DNA of 64,000 bases, from positions 144,744,476 to 144,808,475 of the forward strand of contig NC_081413.1 of NCBI RefSeq assembly GCF_030272615.1, given 5' to 3'. This DNA comes from Cryptomeria japonica (lineage: Eukaryota; Streptophyta; Pinopsida; Cupressales; Cupressaceae). The notes beneath the pieces were generated by a model. It was not told where the DNA came from, searched no databases, and saw nothing but the letters and a program-made list of their open reading frames with translations. This document shows, one piece after another, positions 31,504-41,983 of this stretch (positions within the stretch are counted from its first letter, which is position 1; each line of letters starts with the position of its first letter). The translations under genes and the position numbers were made by a program.

Positions 31504-31687
31504 AACTACAAACTTTACTGATATCTTGACAACCTTTGTCATTGATGCCAAAGGGGGAGTAGTGGGATGAGAAAATTCAACATCACGGAATCATATGCTC
31601 AGGGGGAGCACACACATTTTTGGATAATTTCTGGACACACCTTTGAAATTTCTCATGAGTGTTGCCATCAATGCCAAAGGGGGAGAT
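31504..31687 (+). promoter_or_regulatory. B 3' untranslated region with two PPT-like motifs
   Basis: TTTGTCATTGATGCCAAAGG then GGGAG at 31536-31559 is an internal PPT-like motif, and ATCAATGCCAAAGGGGGAGA ending at 31687 is the true polypurine tract adjoining the LTR. Confidence 0.8.
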
Positions 31688-32493
31688 TGTTGGCATATGC
31701 ACACTCCAATGAGACATCGTAGGTGATTGAAGGTTTTGTCATTGATGGAAACCTTACAATCCTATGGCACCGGCAAGGCATTACACCGGCATCAGTAGAA
31801 CACACTCTACACCGGCACTCAGGACACCGATACTGACACAAAGAAAGGAAGCATACCGACACAGAGGCCGACAAGATTTTGTTATATTATATTTTGTTTA
31901 TTATTGTAAAAACTTTGTAAGCTGACTTGGCATGTTGTAAAATGACTCTTATATATAAAAGAGATCATTGTAGACATTTTGTAAGTAAGGAAGTAAGAAA
32001 AGAAAGTGATGTATGCAAAAAATTAAGGCAGACCCATTATGCGAAATATAGGTTGAAGGGTTTATGTAAGAAGCAGAGCAGCAACCGGTACTGGATCAGG
32101 CATTATAGATGCTATTGTAAAGCAGTACAAGATATTGGATTTGTATAATCCACATTGTAAGTCAGTGAGACTACCCATTGAGCAGTGAGCTCTAGGCAGT
32201 TGGCCTTCTTGCATGTGCAGGCCCCTATTGTAAGTAATATTCTCTTATTATCCAGTAAGTGAATATTGTGGGTCACAAATCCCACCGAGGTTTTTGCCAC
32301 ACTGAGTTTCCTCATTAAATCCTTGTGTTATGGTGTGCTTTTCATGTGGATGTTCTTAATTCTATTTATTACATTATTTCTTGCATACCGGTACACTGTT
32401 ATAATATGTTCCACATTTTTTAAGTTAAGAAATACTTGTTACCGGTTAGATACTGATTCACCCCCCCTCTCAGTATCTATGGGATTCCTAACA
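31688..32493 (+). repeat. B 3' LTR
   Basis: 806 bp with the same ends as the 5' LTR and a TATA box at about 31950-31961. The visible differences from the 5' LTR are one indel and scattered transitions, many at CpG (CCGGC against CCAGC). Confidence 0.95.
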
Positions 32494-32498
32494 TCAAT
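32494..32498. repeat. B target-site duplication, right
   Basis: TCAAT, identical to 26912-26916. Confidence 0.95.
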
Positions 32499-33034
32499 TA
32501 CTGCAGTGTTGTCACAATAGATAGTTATGGGTTCCTTGCATTTTACCTTTATATCCTTCAACATTTGCTTAAGCCATAATACCTGTGTAAAGTTAGTTGC
32601 TACTGCAACATATTCTGATTCAGCTATTGATAAAGATGTAGAACTTTGTTTCTTACTAAACCAAGAAATTAATCTACTGCCAAGAAAAAATGCTCCTCCA
32701 GTGGTGTTTTTCCTATCATCCACATCTCCTGCCCAATTTGCATTTGTGTATGCACATAATTCAAAGTTTTCATCTCTAGGATACCATAATCCAAGATTTG
32801 TAGTGCCTTGTAAGTACCAAAAAATCCTTTTTACTGCTGATTCATGATTTTCTCTAGGATTACTCTGAAATCTTGAAACAATACATACTGTATTCATAAT
32901 ATCAGGTCTTGTTTGTGTTAAATATAGTAGGCCTCCTCCTATCATAGATTTGTACCTAGTCGGATTAATAGGTGTAGATTCATCCCTTAGTGATAATTTG
33001 TCATTTGTAGTCATAGGTGTGCTTACCGGTTTGG
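32499..33034 (-). pseudogene. V1 pol, RT end and RNase H N-terminal part
   Basis: This is the middle portion of V1 pol between the B and C insertions. It reads YKSMIGGGLLYLTQTRPDIM, IVSRFQSNPRENHESAVKRI, the RNase H blocks CAYTNANWAGDVDDRKNTTG, FFLGSRLISWFSKKQ and SLSIAESEYVAVATNFTQV. The RNase H motif WAGDxDD is present, and AESEY gives the catalytic Glu. It is homologous to V2 57241-57770. It was split at both ends by younger elements. Confidence 0.85.
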
Positions 33035-33039
33035 AGTTC
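33035..33039. repeat. C target-site duplication, left
   Basis: AGTTC; exact copy at 41979-41983. Removing C restores GGAGTTCTCCAT, as in V2 (57766-57777). Confidence 0.95.
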
Positions 33040-34557
33040 TGTTGGCATTATAACAAGCAAGGAGAGATTGTTGGCATTTCAATAAGGATATTGAGAAGGT
33101 TATTGATGATTATGGATATAACTGATTAAGGATGTTTTACTTTCTTAATATTAATATTTTGTCATTGATGTCAAGAAATTAATTTTCTAATTCAGTATGA
33201 TGTTGCCATATCTTGAGAAGTATGATTTGATGAGTATAAAGATGTCGGTAAAAGACACAGAAAGAATATGCTGAATAAGGGGAGAAAGAAGTTATTCAAT
33301 GGGCAACTATTACCGAGTTAGACAATGATGAGATCATGATGTTTAGATTGTTTTGATATCATGCATATGTTATTGATTGTAAGGTTAATATTATACTATG
33401 TTACCGAGCAAAGAACCTAGTCGGTAACCCTAAGGAACCTAGTCGGTAAACCTTAAGGTTATCACTATCGGTTAATGAAGGCAAAATGTCTACCGAGTGA
33501 AGTTTAGTATTTACTGAGTTGCAACCGAGTAATAACATAATGCATTAAATGATTATATGCATTATTTAATGAAGGAAACTGATGAGCTAGCTATGATTAA
33601 ATGATTGGTATGATGTGAATGAAGTTTTCTAAAGAATCTATGGCAAAGTAAAATCAACAGGAAGATCTACAACTTAGATTGAACCACAATACCCTAGCAC
33701 AAGTTCCAAGAAATATATGCAAGTTCCAAGGCGGGGTAAAACATTTTTAGATCGAAGGATACATTGAACCTGGTCAAAGTTTGAAGATTTGATGGCTATG
33801 ATTGATCATGGGAAATGTGATCAAGGAGATTAAGTGGTTAGCTATTGTTTATAAATAAGGAACTGTTGATAAACAATGTATCCAGGCAAGTGTATGCACA
33901 GGGATGCTACATAGTGATTACCGAGCACAGAAGCTTGAAGACCTGTTTGAATAATAGAGTATAGAGCCCAGTAGATGGACACGATAAGTCCTAAATTGTA
34001 TTGAGCAAATAAGAATCTTCTTTAGCATCTTAGATGTGAAGTTGCAGATAGATTTTTATTGCTGTTATTTTGTGAAGTGACAGAAAATCTCTTAACCGAG
34101 TGGACTTAATAGTCTTATTTGTAAAACCCTCTAGCAAGGTGACATTCTGATTGAGTGTTTGAAATCCTTTAACAAGGTCACTTCTAACAAGGTGAAGATC
34201 CTAAAAAATCTAAGGGAAATCCCTTAACCGGGTCACATCTAGCAATGTGTTTGTAATCTTTAACAGGATTTGCTTTTAACCGAGCATACTCTAGAAGAGT
34301 ATATTTCTTGGTGGGTCCAAAATCCCATAGTGGTTTTTCCCTATTTAGGTTTCCATGTTAAATCTGGTGTTATGAGTATTATGATGTTTATATGCTTTTG
34401 AGTTTGCATGTTTAGTATTTTTGGTTATATTACTAAAGCATATGTTACCGAGGTTGAATCTGATATTTTTATGGAAGATTAAGTTTGTATGATTCACCCC
34501 CCCCTCTCATCTTATTAGCTTGGAATCTGTACCTATCTTTAAGTATCAGAACTATCA
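33040..34557 (+). repeat. C 5' LTR
   Basis: 1518 bp, TGTTGGCATTATAACAAGC to AGTATCAGAACTATCA. A second LTR-start-like sequence, AGAGATTGTTGGCATTTC, lies 27-30 bp inside. TATA box TTTATAAATAAG at 33848-33859. C-tract/CTCTCAT at 34495-34509. Near-identical by eye to the 3' LTR with a few percent difference. Confidence 0.93.
33848..33859 (+). promoter_or_regulatory. TATA box in C 5' LTR
   Basis: TTTATAAATAAG, also present at 41268-41279 in the 3' LTR; likely core promoter. Confidence 0.55.
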
Positions 34558-34576
34558 ATTGGTATCAGAGCTTTGG
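34558..34576 (+). promoter_or_regulatory. C primer-binding site (tRNA-iMet)
   Basis: ATTGGTATCAGAGCTTTGG directly follows the LTR. Confidence 0.92.
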
Positions 34577-34622
34577 ACTCTGGAAGAAAAAGTTTAAAGG
34601 TACTTGAGGCAAAGATCCAAAG

Positions 34623-37600
34623 ATGTATAAGAGGGATGCACCAAAGCTGAACAAGTCAAGTTTCTCTACATGGCAAAAAAGGATGAAGTTGCACCTATCA
34701 GAAGTTGGAGAATATGTTGTATATTACCTGGAGAATGATTTCATTACACCGAGCACCTATCCATTGACAATGGAAGAGATAAAGGTAAAGCAAGAACATA
34801 TCCAAGCAATGATTGAAATAACCTCTGCATTGACCGATTCAAAGTTTAATGATCTAGAAGGCTGCAATGATGCAAAAGCAATGTGGGACAAACTCATATC
34901 TGTGTATGGTGGAGATGAACATGTTCAAAGAGAAAAAGTGGATAGTCTAAGAGGACAACTTGAATCTATGAGGATGAATGAAGGTGAGACTATAACCTAG
35001 TACAGTACAAGACTAAAGGAGATTGTCAATCAAATCAAAGGAGCAAGTGGAACTATTGAAGAAAAGGATATAACAAGTAAGTTGTTAAGAAACCTTCTAC
35101 CAGCTTATGCAATCCGAGTCTCTGCAATCAATGAATTGAGGTATGTACCTAATATGCCAGTTTCTTTAGATGCTACTATTGGTAAGCTACATGCATTTGA
35201 GTTAAGTAACTTTGATAACAGTGGGTCATCGGTAAATAAAGTTGAATCTGCTTTTAGTTCTTTTCATCTTGATGAATCTAATGATTACAATGAAAGAAAG
35301 TATAAGTACTCTGAAGGAGATCACAGTGGAGCAAGTGAAAGATTTCGCAAGAACATGGAGGAAGTACACAAACTATATGATGAAATAAGAAAGAAAGAAG
35401 AGTTTGAAGCACTATTAGCTAGGAGGTTACCGAGAGGTAATGGTTAGTATAAAGGAAAACTACCTTTGAAATGTTTCAATTGTGATAAGATAGGACATAT
35501 GGCTTCTAACTATCTTGACAAAGATTCTACTAAAAAGAGAGGTTACCGAGATGATAGATAGAAAGATAATCATTACAGAGGACACTGAGACTTTAGAAGA
35601 AGAGATAGAAAGACATGCTTAATAGACGATGAGGAATCCAATGATGATAAATCAGATGAAACAAATACAGAGGAAGTAGTTTATGTGGCTATCAAAGATG
35701 GATCAAATGAAGAAAGGTATGAAGAAAAAGCCCTAATATCTCACATAAATACTAATGATTCTTGGATCATAGATAGTGGATGCTCACATCACATGACAGG
35801 TGATAAACACAAGTTTTTTATGTTAGAAGACTATGATGGAGGCTATGTAAGATTTGGTAATGATGCACCATGTCCGATAAAAGGTAAAGGATCTATAACA
35901 CTTCTTGATAATGCAAGATGCAATGATGTTTATTGGGTTGAAGGTTTGAAATACAATTTGTTGAGTGTAGCACATCTAAACAATATAGGATACCGAATAG
36001 AATTTCAGAAAGGAATTGTCAAAGTTCATGACAAGAATGGAAAGTTGGCTACTACTGGGACACAAACAAAAGGTAACACATTTCACCTTGACTCAACTTG
36101 GAATAAGTATCTGTATGTAAAGATAGATGATACTTGGTTATGGAATAAAAGGTTTTGTCATGTAAATTTTGATAATCTGATCAAAATAAGCAAGAAGCAC
36201 CAAGTAAGAGGTCTACTGAGTCTTGAAAAACCTAAGAATTCTATGTGCCGAGGATGCCAGATGGGTAAAATGACAAGATCAAGCTTTACAAGTAAGTCTT
36301 ACACTTCTAAGGGAATTTTAGATATTGTGCATATTGATCTTTGTCGTTCTATGAAAGTTCAAAGTTATTATGGTGATAAATATTTCATATTATTTATGGA
36401 TGATTACTCAAGGATGATGTCAGTAATGTTTTTAAAAGAAAAATCAGAAGCTTTTCAAATGTTTAAATGGTACAAGGCAAGAGTTGAAAATGAAATAGGA
36501 AGACAACTGAAATGTCTTAGATCAAACAGAGGAGGAGAGTTCACATCTGATGAGTTCAACTTATTCTGCAATGATCATGGTATAAAAAGACAAGTCTCTG
36601 CACCAAGAACTCCACAACAAAATGGAATAGCTGAGAGAAGAAACAAATCTATTTTGGATTATGCTAGAACCCTGATGATTGAAAGAAAGTGCCACAAACA
36701 TTTTGGAGAGAAGCAATAAGCACAACAATTTACACCCTTAACCGAGTACAACTGAAGAAAGGTACTTTGAAGACACCATATGAAATCTGGTATGACAAGA
36801 AACCTAATGTAAGTTATTTTAAAATCTTTGGACATAGATGCTATGTACACAAGGATGATAGAAATGGCAAGTTTGTTCAGAAAATTGAAGAAGGAACATT
36901 TCTTGGTTATTCTTCTAGAAGTAAAGCATTTAAATGTCTAATCAAATCATCTAACAAAATAGTAGAAAGTGCAAATGTGAAAATTGATGAATTTGCAGAA
37001 AGAAATGATGAAGGAAATTCCAGAACTAGAAGATTATGATGAATTTGTCTATGTTCAACCGACAAGTCCTACCGAGAAAATTGCAGAAGGAAATGAAGAG
37101 AATATTCAGTTACCAAGTGATGAAGAAGATCATACAGAGCCTACCGAGCCTGTATTAGCCAAGTATGTCAGAAGACATCATGCACCAAGTCAAATTATAG
37201 GAGATAAGGATGATCCAGTGATGACAAGAAACAAATTGAGATAGAACACATTTTTGATATCTGAATTTGAACTAAGAATAGTGAAAGAGGCATTTAAAAG
37301 TAAAGATTGGATAAATGCTATGATAGAAGAGATTGATCAAATCAAGAAGAATGACACATGGACACTAATCCCAAGACTGAAGGAAAAAATTGTAATCAGT
37401 ACAAAATGGATTTTCAGAAACAAGCTGAATGAAAAAGGTGAGGTCATTCGAAATAAAGCAAGACTAGTTTGCAAAGGTTATTCCCAAGAAGAAGGAATTG
37501 ATTATGGTGAGACTTTTGCACCTATGGCTAGACTTGAAGGAGTAAGAACATTGTTGGCATATGCTGCTTACAAGAATTTCAAGGTATATCAAATGGATGT

Positions 37601-38090
37601 CAAATCTGCATTTCTGAATGGTATTTTAGAAGAAGAAGTTTTTATTGAACAACCTGAAGGATTTGCTCAAGACAATAATAAAGATCAGGTATGTAAATTG
37701 AACAAAGCTTTATATGGTCTAAAACAAGCACCTAGAGCATGGTATGAAAGATTGCACTCTTATTTAATCAAGATTGGTTTTATAAGAACAAGTGAAAACA
37801 ACAATATGTACATGAAGAATGATGAAAATTGAATACTGATCTCAGCCATATTTGTTGATGACATTATATTTTGTGGAAATGACTCTCTATGTAAGAACAT
37901 TGGAAATGAAATGAGCAAAGAATTTGAGATGTCATTAATCGGTGAGATAAAGTATTTTATAGGTTTAGAGATACTACAAATGAAAGATGATATTTTCATT
38001 ACTCAATCCAAGAACATAAAGGAAATCTTGAAGAAATTTGGAATGGAGGATTCAAAACTAGTAAGTACTCCTATGACTACCAATGTAAAC
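34623..38090 (+). pseudogene. C gag-pol, from Gag to RT
   Basis: ATG at 34623 opens Gag (FSTWQKRMKLHL; AMWDKLISVYGGDE). Knuckle CFNCDKIGHMASNY has its last Cys changed to Tyr. Protease: WIIDSGCSHHMTG, catalytic DSG intact. Integrase: zinc region with LWNKRFCHVNF (first His changed to Asn) and CRGCQMGK; catalytic HIDL, then LRSNRGGEF where the second Asp has become Asn, then [66 protein letters not shown] and FVDDIIF (active site intact). Stops occur at 34998, 35445, several near 35560-35590, 37242 and 37830, with shifts near 36690 and 37010. Gag-Pol would provide capsid, protease, integrase and RT. Confidence 0.9.
38086..38090. repeat. D target-site duplication, left
   Basis: TAAAC; exact copy at 39336-39340. 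Confidence 0.9.
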
Positions 38091-39335
38091 TGTAGCATAG
38101 GAAATAGGAAATCATCACAAGAAAGATAAAAACACTAATCTAGCTCAATCACGAAAGCTCAATTGCAACAATCTATCCTAAACAACACTCAATAGAGACA
38201 TGAAATAAAAGCATTCAAAACTAGAAATTAAGCAAACCATAGGTATGATTTGAATGCTCCTTCATGCGGCTCCATTGTCCTTCTTTCTTCTCCAAATGGT
38301 TTTGTTGTAGATCTCACCTTCAAGTGCATACACCTAATTGAGAAAGCAAGATTGACATTGACACAAGAATACTAGAAGCGTGATTTGACAAAGTGATTAG
38401 AAATTCAATAGTCTGATTAGGGATCAAGAATCAAGGGTCAAGGGATTTGATTGAAGAAATTCATCCAATTTATAGAGAAATTGGAGAAAAAGATCAAATC
38501 AGCATGATAGAGATTTGAATGGAAATTCAAATCAAGAATAGCAAAATTATGACATGTCTATGACAAATTGCTATGCAAGGATTTATGACAATTTATGACA
38601 ATTTATGACAAATTGCTATGCAAGGATTTATGACAAGATTTTGGAATAGAAATAGACATTTAGGAATTTAGGAAATTAAGTTGGAAATAATGACTTGGAA
38701 ATTAGAAAATTGATGAAAAATTAGGTTAATTAATTAATAATTTCTCATTCATTAATTAATTTATAAAAATAGGAGGAATTAATTAGCCAATTAAATAAAC
38801 ATTTAATTGTGACAAGAAGACTTAGGATAAATAAATAAATTATTTAACCTAGAGGGAAAATGCCAAACAAGATTAAATGAATAAATCATAAAACCTTGGA
38901 AGATGAATTAGAAATGCAAAGACGACAATTAGGTCTTGACAAAGGATAATTGATATCGATTCGATCATGATTTTGAATTAATAAATGATTTGATTGATAA
39001 ATGAACCAAGGAACAATGACAAATTGATCTAAATTGACATGATTGAAGAGGACAAGGATTGATGATAAATCGATCGCAAAATTGATGAGATTGACAAGTT
39101 GATAAGAGATTGACAAGATTGACCAAAATCATGATTAAAGATTGCTATCGACAAGACCTAATTCGAAAGCGAGAAAAACTGAAGAATGCAGAAGAAGGAC
39201 TCAATGCTCGCAAATGATAAGGACTAAGTGCATGACATAGGAGAAATGTTAATGCGATGCAAAAACCTAAAATGAGGCAATGCGCAAATGTTAAAGTATG
39301 ACTCTGCAAGCGTTGACCATTTTTAGGTGTCTACA
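38091..39335 (-). mobile_element. D: gypsy-type solo LTR
   Basis: 1245 bp with ends TGTAGCATAGG and TTTTAGGTGTCTACA and an exact 5-bp duplication TAAAC. Read in reverse it starts TGTAGACACCTAAAAATGG, a typical plant gypsy LTR start, and no internal region follows, so it is a solo LTR left by LTR-LTR recombination. It disrupts C pol between RT and RNase H. Its short ORFs are chance. Confidence 0.8.
38559..38636. repeat. Short tandem repeats in D
   Basis: ATTTATGACA is repeated three times at 38581-38610. A longer unit beginning TATGACAAATTGCTATGCAA recurs with a 45-bp offset (38559 and 38604). Confidence 0.85.
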
Positions 39336-39340
39336 TAAAC

Positions 39341-40053
39341 TATTAAAGAATGATGAATCTGCATCTATTGATGAGACACTTTACCGATCCATGATTGGAA
39401 AGTTACAATATGTTGTTCACAGCAGGCCAGACATAGCACATGCAGTAGGTATAGTTGCAAGATTCTCTGCAGATCCTAAGGAAACACACATGATAGCAAT
39501 CAAGAGAATTTTCTGATACTTGAAAGGCACTGAAGATTATGGCTTAGTATATAAGAAAAGAAATGATTTTGATCTAAAAGTTTATATGGATGTTGATTGG
39601 GCAGGCAACATTGATGACTGAAAAAGCACAAGTGGAGGAACTTTCTTTTTAGGAGAAAGACTAGTGAGTTGACTTAGCAAGAAACAAGGATGTGTTTCAC
39701 AGTCAACAATAGAAGCTGAATACGTTGCTGCAACATTGAATTGTACCAACATAGCATGGATCAAACAACTGCTGGAAGGTATAAATGAGAAAGTTACCAA
39801 GCCAGTAACTATATTCTGTGACAATACTAGTGCCATTAACATTTCAAAGAATCCTTTTATGCACTCTAAGACAAAACACATCTCTATCAAATATCATTAT
39901 CTTAGAGAAGAAGCTCAAGAGAAGAAAGTGGTGTTGGAGTATGTTAGCACAAAGGAACAAATAGCAGATATCTTCACCAAACCACTGCCAAGGGACACTT
40001 TTGAGTATCTCAGAAGTAAGTTAGGGGTCCTACCCCTAACTTCTACTCACTGA
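39341..40053 (+). pseudogene. C pol, RNase H part
   Basis: It resumes directly after D with KNDESASIDETLYRSMIGKL, then the RNase H region: YMDVDWAGNIDD, TIEAEYVAATLNC (catalytic Glu), FCDNTSAINISKNP and VSTKEQIADIFTKPLP, ending LTSTH with TGA at 40051-40053. Stops replace Trp in RIF-YLKG and LVS-LSKK and Arg in DD-KSTSG, as expected from C-to-T changes on one strand or the other. Confidence 0.9.
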
Positions 40054-40458
40054 CCGAGTTCGGTGAAAGCATCAATTCGATGACTCTACAAAATATTTTT
40101 TAGGAGTTGACGTTGATTTACACACTTTAGGAGGTTTTCTAAAGGTGTGCAGGAAACAATAAAGGGAATAGGAATTGAAGACATAAATGCTCTGACCGAG
40201 ACTAAGTTGATACATAACCGCAAGAATTCACTTCATATAGGAAGAACTTATGTTTTAGTTCTTTACTTTTTGGCATTGTTGTCAAAGGGGGAGAAGACTG
40301 AGGAAAAAGCAAGACTGAAGAGAAAAGAAGAGAAGACTAATTTATGGGGGAGAATTATGATGACAGAAGGAGAGCATTTCAACATTTTAGAATCTATAGC
40401 AATCCGAATCAATTAGGTCAAATCAATTGGTTTTGCCATCAATGCCAAAGGGGGATAT
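40054..40458 (+). promoter_or_regulatory. C 3' untranslated region with two PPT-like motifs
   Basis: TTGGCATTGTTGTCAAAGGG then GGAG at 40270-40292 is internal. ATCAATGCCAAAGGGGGATA ending at 40458 is the polypurine tract next to the LTR. The short ORF between them is chance. Confidence 0.75.
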
Positions 40459-41978
40459 TGTTGGCATTATAACAAGCAAGGAGAGATTGTTGGCATTTCA
40501 ATAAGGATATTGAGAAGGTTGTTGATGATTATGGATATAACTGATTAAGGATGTTTTACTGTCTTAATATTATTATTTTGTCATTGATGTCAAGAAATTG
40601 ATTTTCTAATTCAGTATGATGTTGCCATATCTTGAGAAGTATGATTTGATGAGTATAAAGATGTCGGTAAAAGACACAAAAAGAATATGATGAATAAGGG
40701 GAGAAATAAGTTATTCAATGGGAAACTATTACTAAGTTAGACAATGATGAGATCATGATGCTTAGATTGTTTTGATATCATACATATGTTATTGATTGTA
40801 AGGTTAATACTATACTATGTTACCGAGCAAAGAACCTAGTCAGTAAACCCTAAGGAACCTAGCTGGTAAACCCTAAGGTTATGACTATCGGTTAATGAAG
40901 GCAGAATGTCTACCGAGTGAAGTTTAGTATTTACCAAGTTGCAACCGAGTAATAACAGAATGCATTAAATGATTACATGCATTATTTAATGAAGGAAGCT
41001 GATGAGCTAGCTATGATTAAATGATTGGTATATCGTGAATGAAGTTTGTTAAAGAATCTATGGCAAATTAAAATTGGTAGGAAGATCTACAACTTAGATT
41101 GAACCACAATACCCTAGCACAAGTTCCAAGAAATATATGCAAGTTCCAATGTGGGGTAAAACATTTTCAGATTGAAGGATACATTGAACTTGGTCAAAGC
41201 TTGAAGATCTGATGGCTATGATTGATCATGGGAAATGTGATCAAGGAGATTAATTGGTTAGCTATTGTTTATAAATAAGAATTTGTTGATAAACAATGTA
41301 TGCGAGCAAGTGTATACACAGGGATGCTACATAGTGATTACCGAGCACAGAAGCTTGAAGACCTGTTTGAATAACAAAGTATAGAGCCCAGCAGATGGAC
41401 AAGATAATTCCTAAATTGTATTGAGAAAATAAGAATCTGCTTTAGCATTTTAGATGTGAAGTTGCAGATAGATTTTTATTACTGTTATTTTATGAAGTGA
41501 CATAAAATCTCTTAACTGAGTGGACTTAATACTCTTATTTGTAAAACCCTCTAGCAAGGTGACATTCTGATTGAGTGTTTGAAATCCTTTAACAAGGTCA
41601 CTTCTAACAAGGTGAAGATCCTAACAAATCTAAGGGAAATCCCTTAACCAGGTCATATCTAGCAATGTGTTTGTAATCTTTAACAGGATTTGCTTTTAAC
41701 CGAGCATACTCTAGAAGAGTATATTTCTTGGTGGGTTCAAAATCCCATAGTGGTTTTTCCCTATTTGGGTTTCCACGTTAAATCTGGTGTTATGAGTATT
41801 ACGATGTTTATATGTTTTTGAGTTTGCATGTTTAGCAATTTTGCTTATATTACTGAAGCATATGTTACCGAGGTTGAATCTGATGTTTTTATGGAAGATT
41901 AAGTTTGTATTATTCACCCCCCCGCTCTCATCTTATTAGCTTGGCATCTGTACTTATCTTTAAGTATCAGACCTATCA
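40459..41978 (+). repeat. C 3' LTR
   Basis: 1520 bp, same ends as the 5' LTR, including the second start-like sequence at about 40485-40505; TATA box at 41268-41279; C-tract at 41917-41930. Confidence 0.93.
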
Positions 41979-41983
41979 AGTTC
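41979..41983. repeat. C target-site duplication, right
   Basis: AGTTC, identical to 33035-33039. Confidence 0.95.

Larger units (their letters stand above)
26917..32493 (+). mobile_element. B: complete Pol-less LTR retrotransposon
   Basis: A 5577-bp element with LTRs of 836 and 806 bp, TG...CA ends, exact 5-bp duplication TCAAT, an intact tRNA-iMet primer site, ORF1 (zinc knuckles), ORF2 (unknown domain) and polypurine tract AAAGGGGGAGAT. The 3.9-kb internal region has no protease, integrase, RT or RNase H motif. It is the reference copy for the X family. Compared with X1 it lacks about 1.2 kb in the C-terminal part of ORF2. It must have used enzymes supplied in trans; V-type copia elements share its primer site, polypurine tract and LTR terminal words. 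Confidence 0.95.
33040..41978 (+). mobile_element. C: complete copia retrotransposon with solo LTR D inside
   Basis: An 8939-bp forward element with LTRs of 1518 and 1520 bp, exact duplication AGTTC, primer site, gag-pol and polypurine tract. A 1245-bp gypsy solo LTR (D) lies between RT and RNase H coding; without D and its duplication it is about 7.7 kb. It is a different family from V and U: longer LTRs and a simpler Gag N-terminus. Stops, shifts and active-site changes make it inactive. Confidence 0.93.

Noticed and set aside
32439-32498. Open frame of RNase H continuing to 32439 in reverse
   Set aside because: The codons below 32499 are the B LTR read backward; only 32499-33014 is true V1 pol.
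40147-40416. 89-codon forward ORF after C pol
   Set aside because: It lies in the 3' untranslated region, spans the inner PPT-like motif and has no homologue in the other elements.
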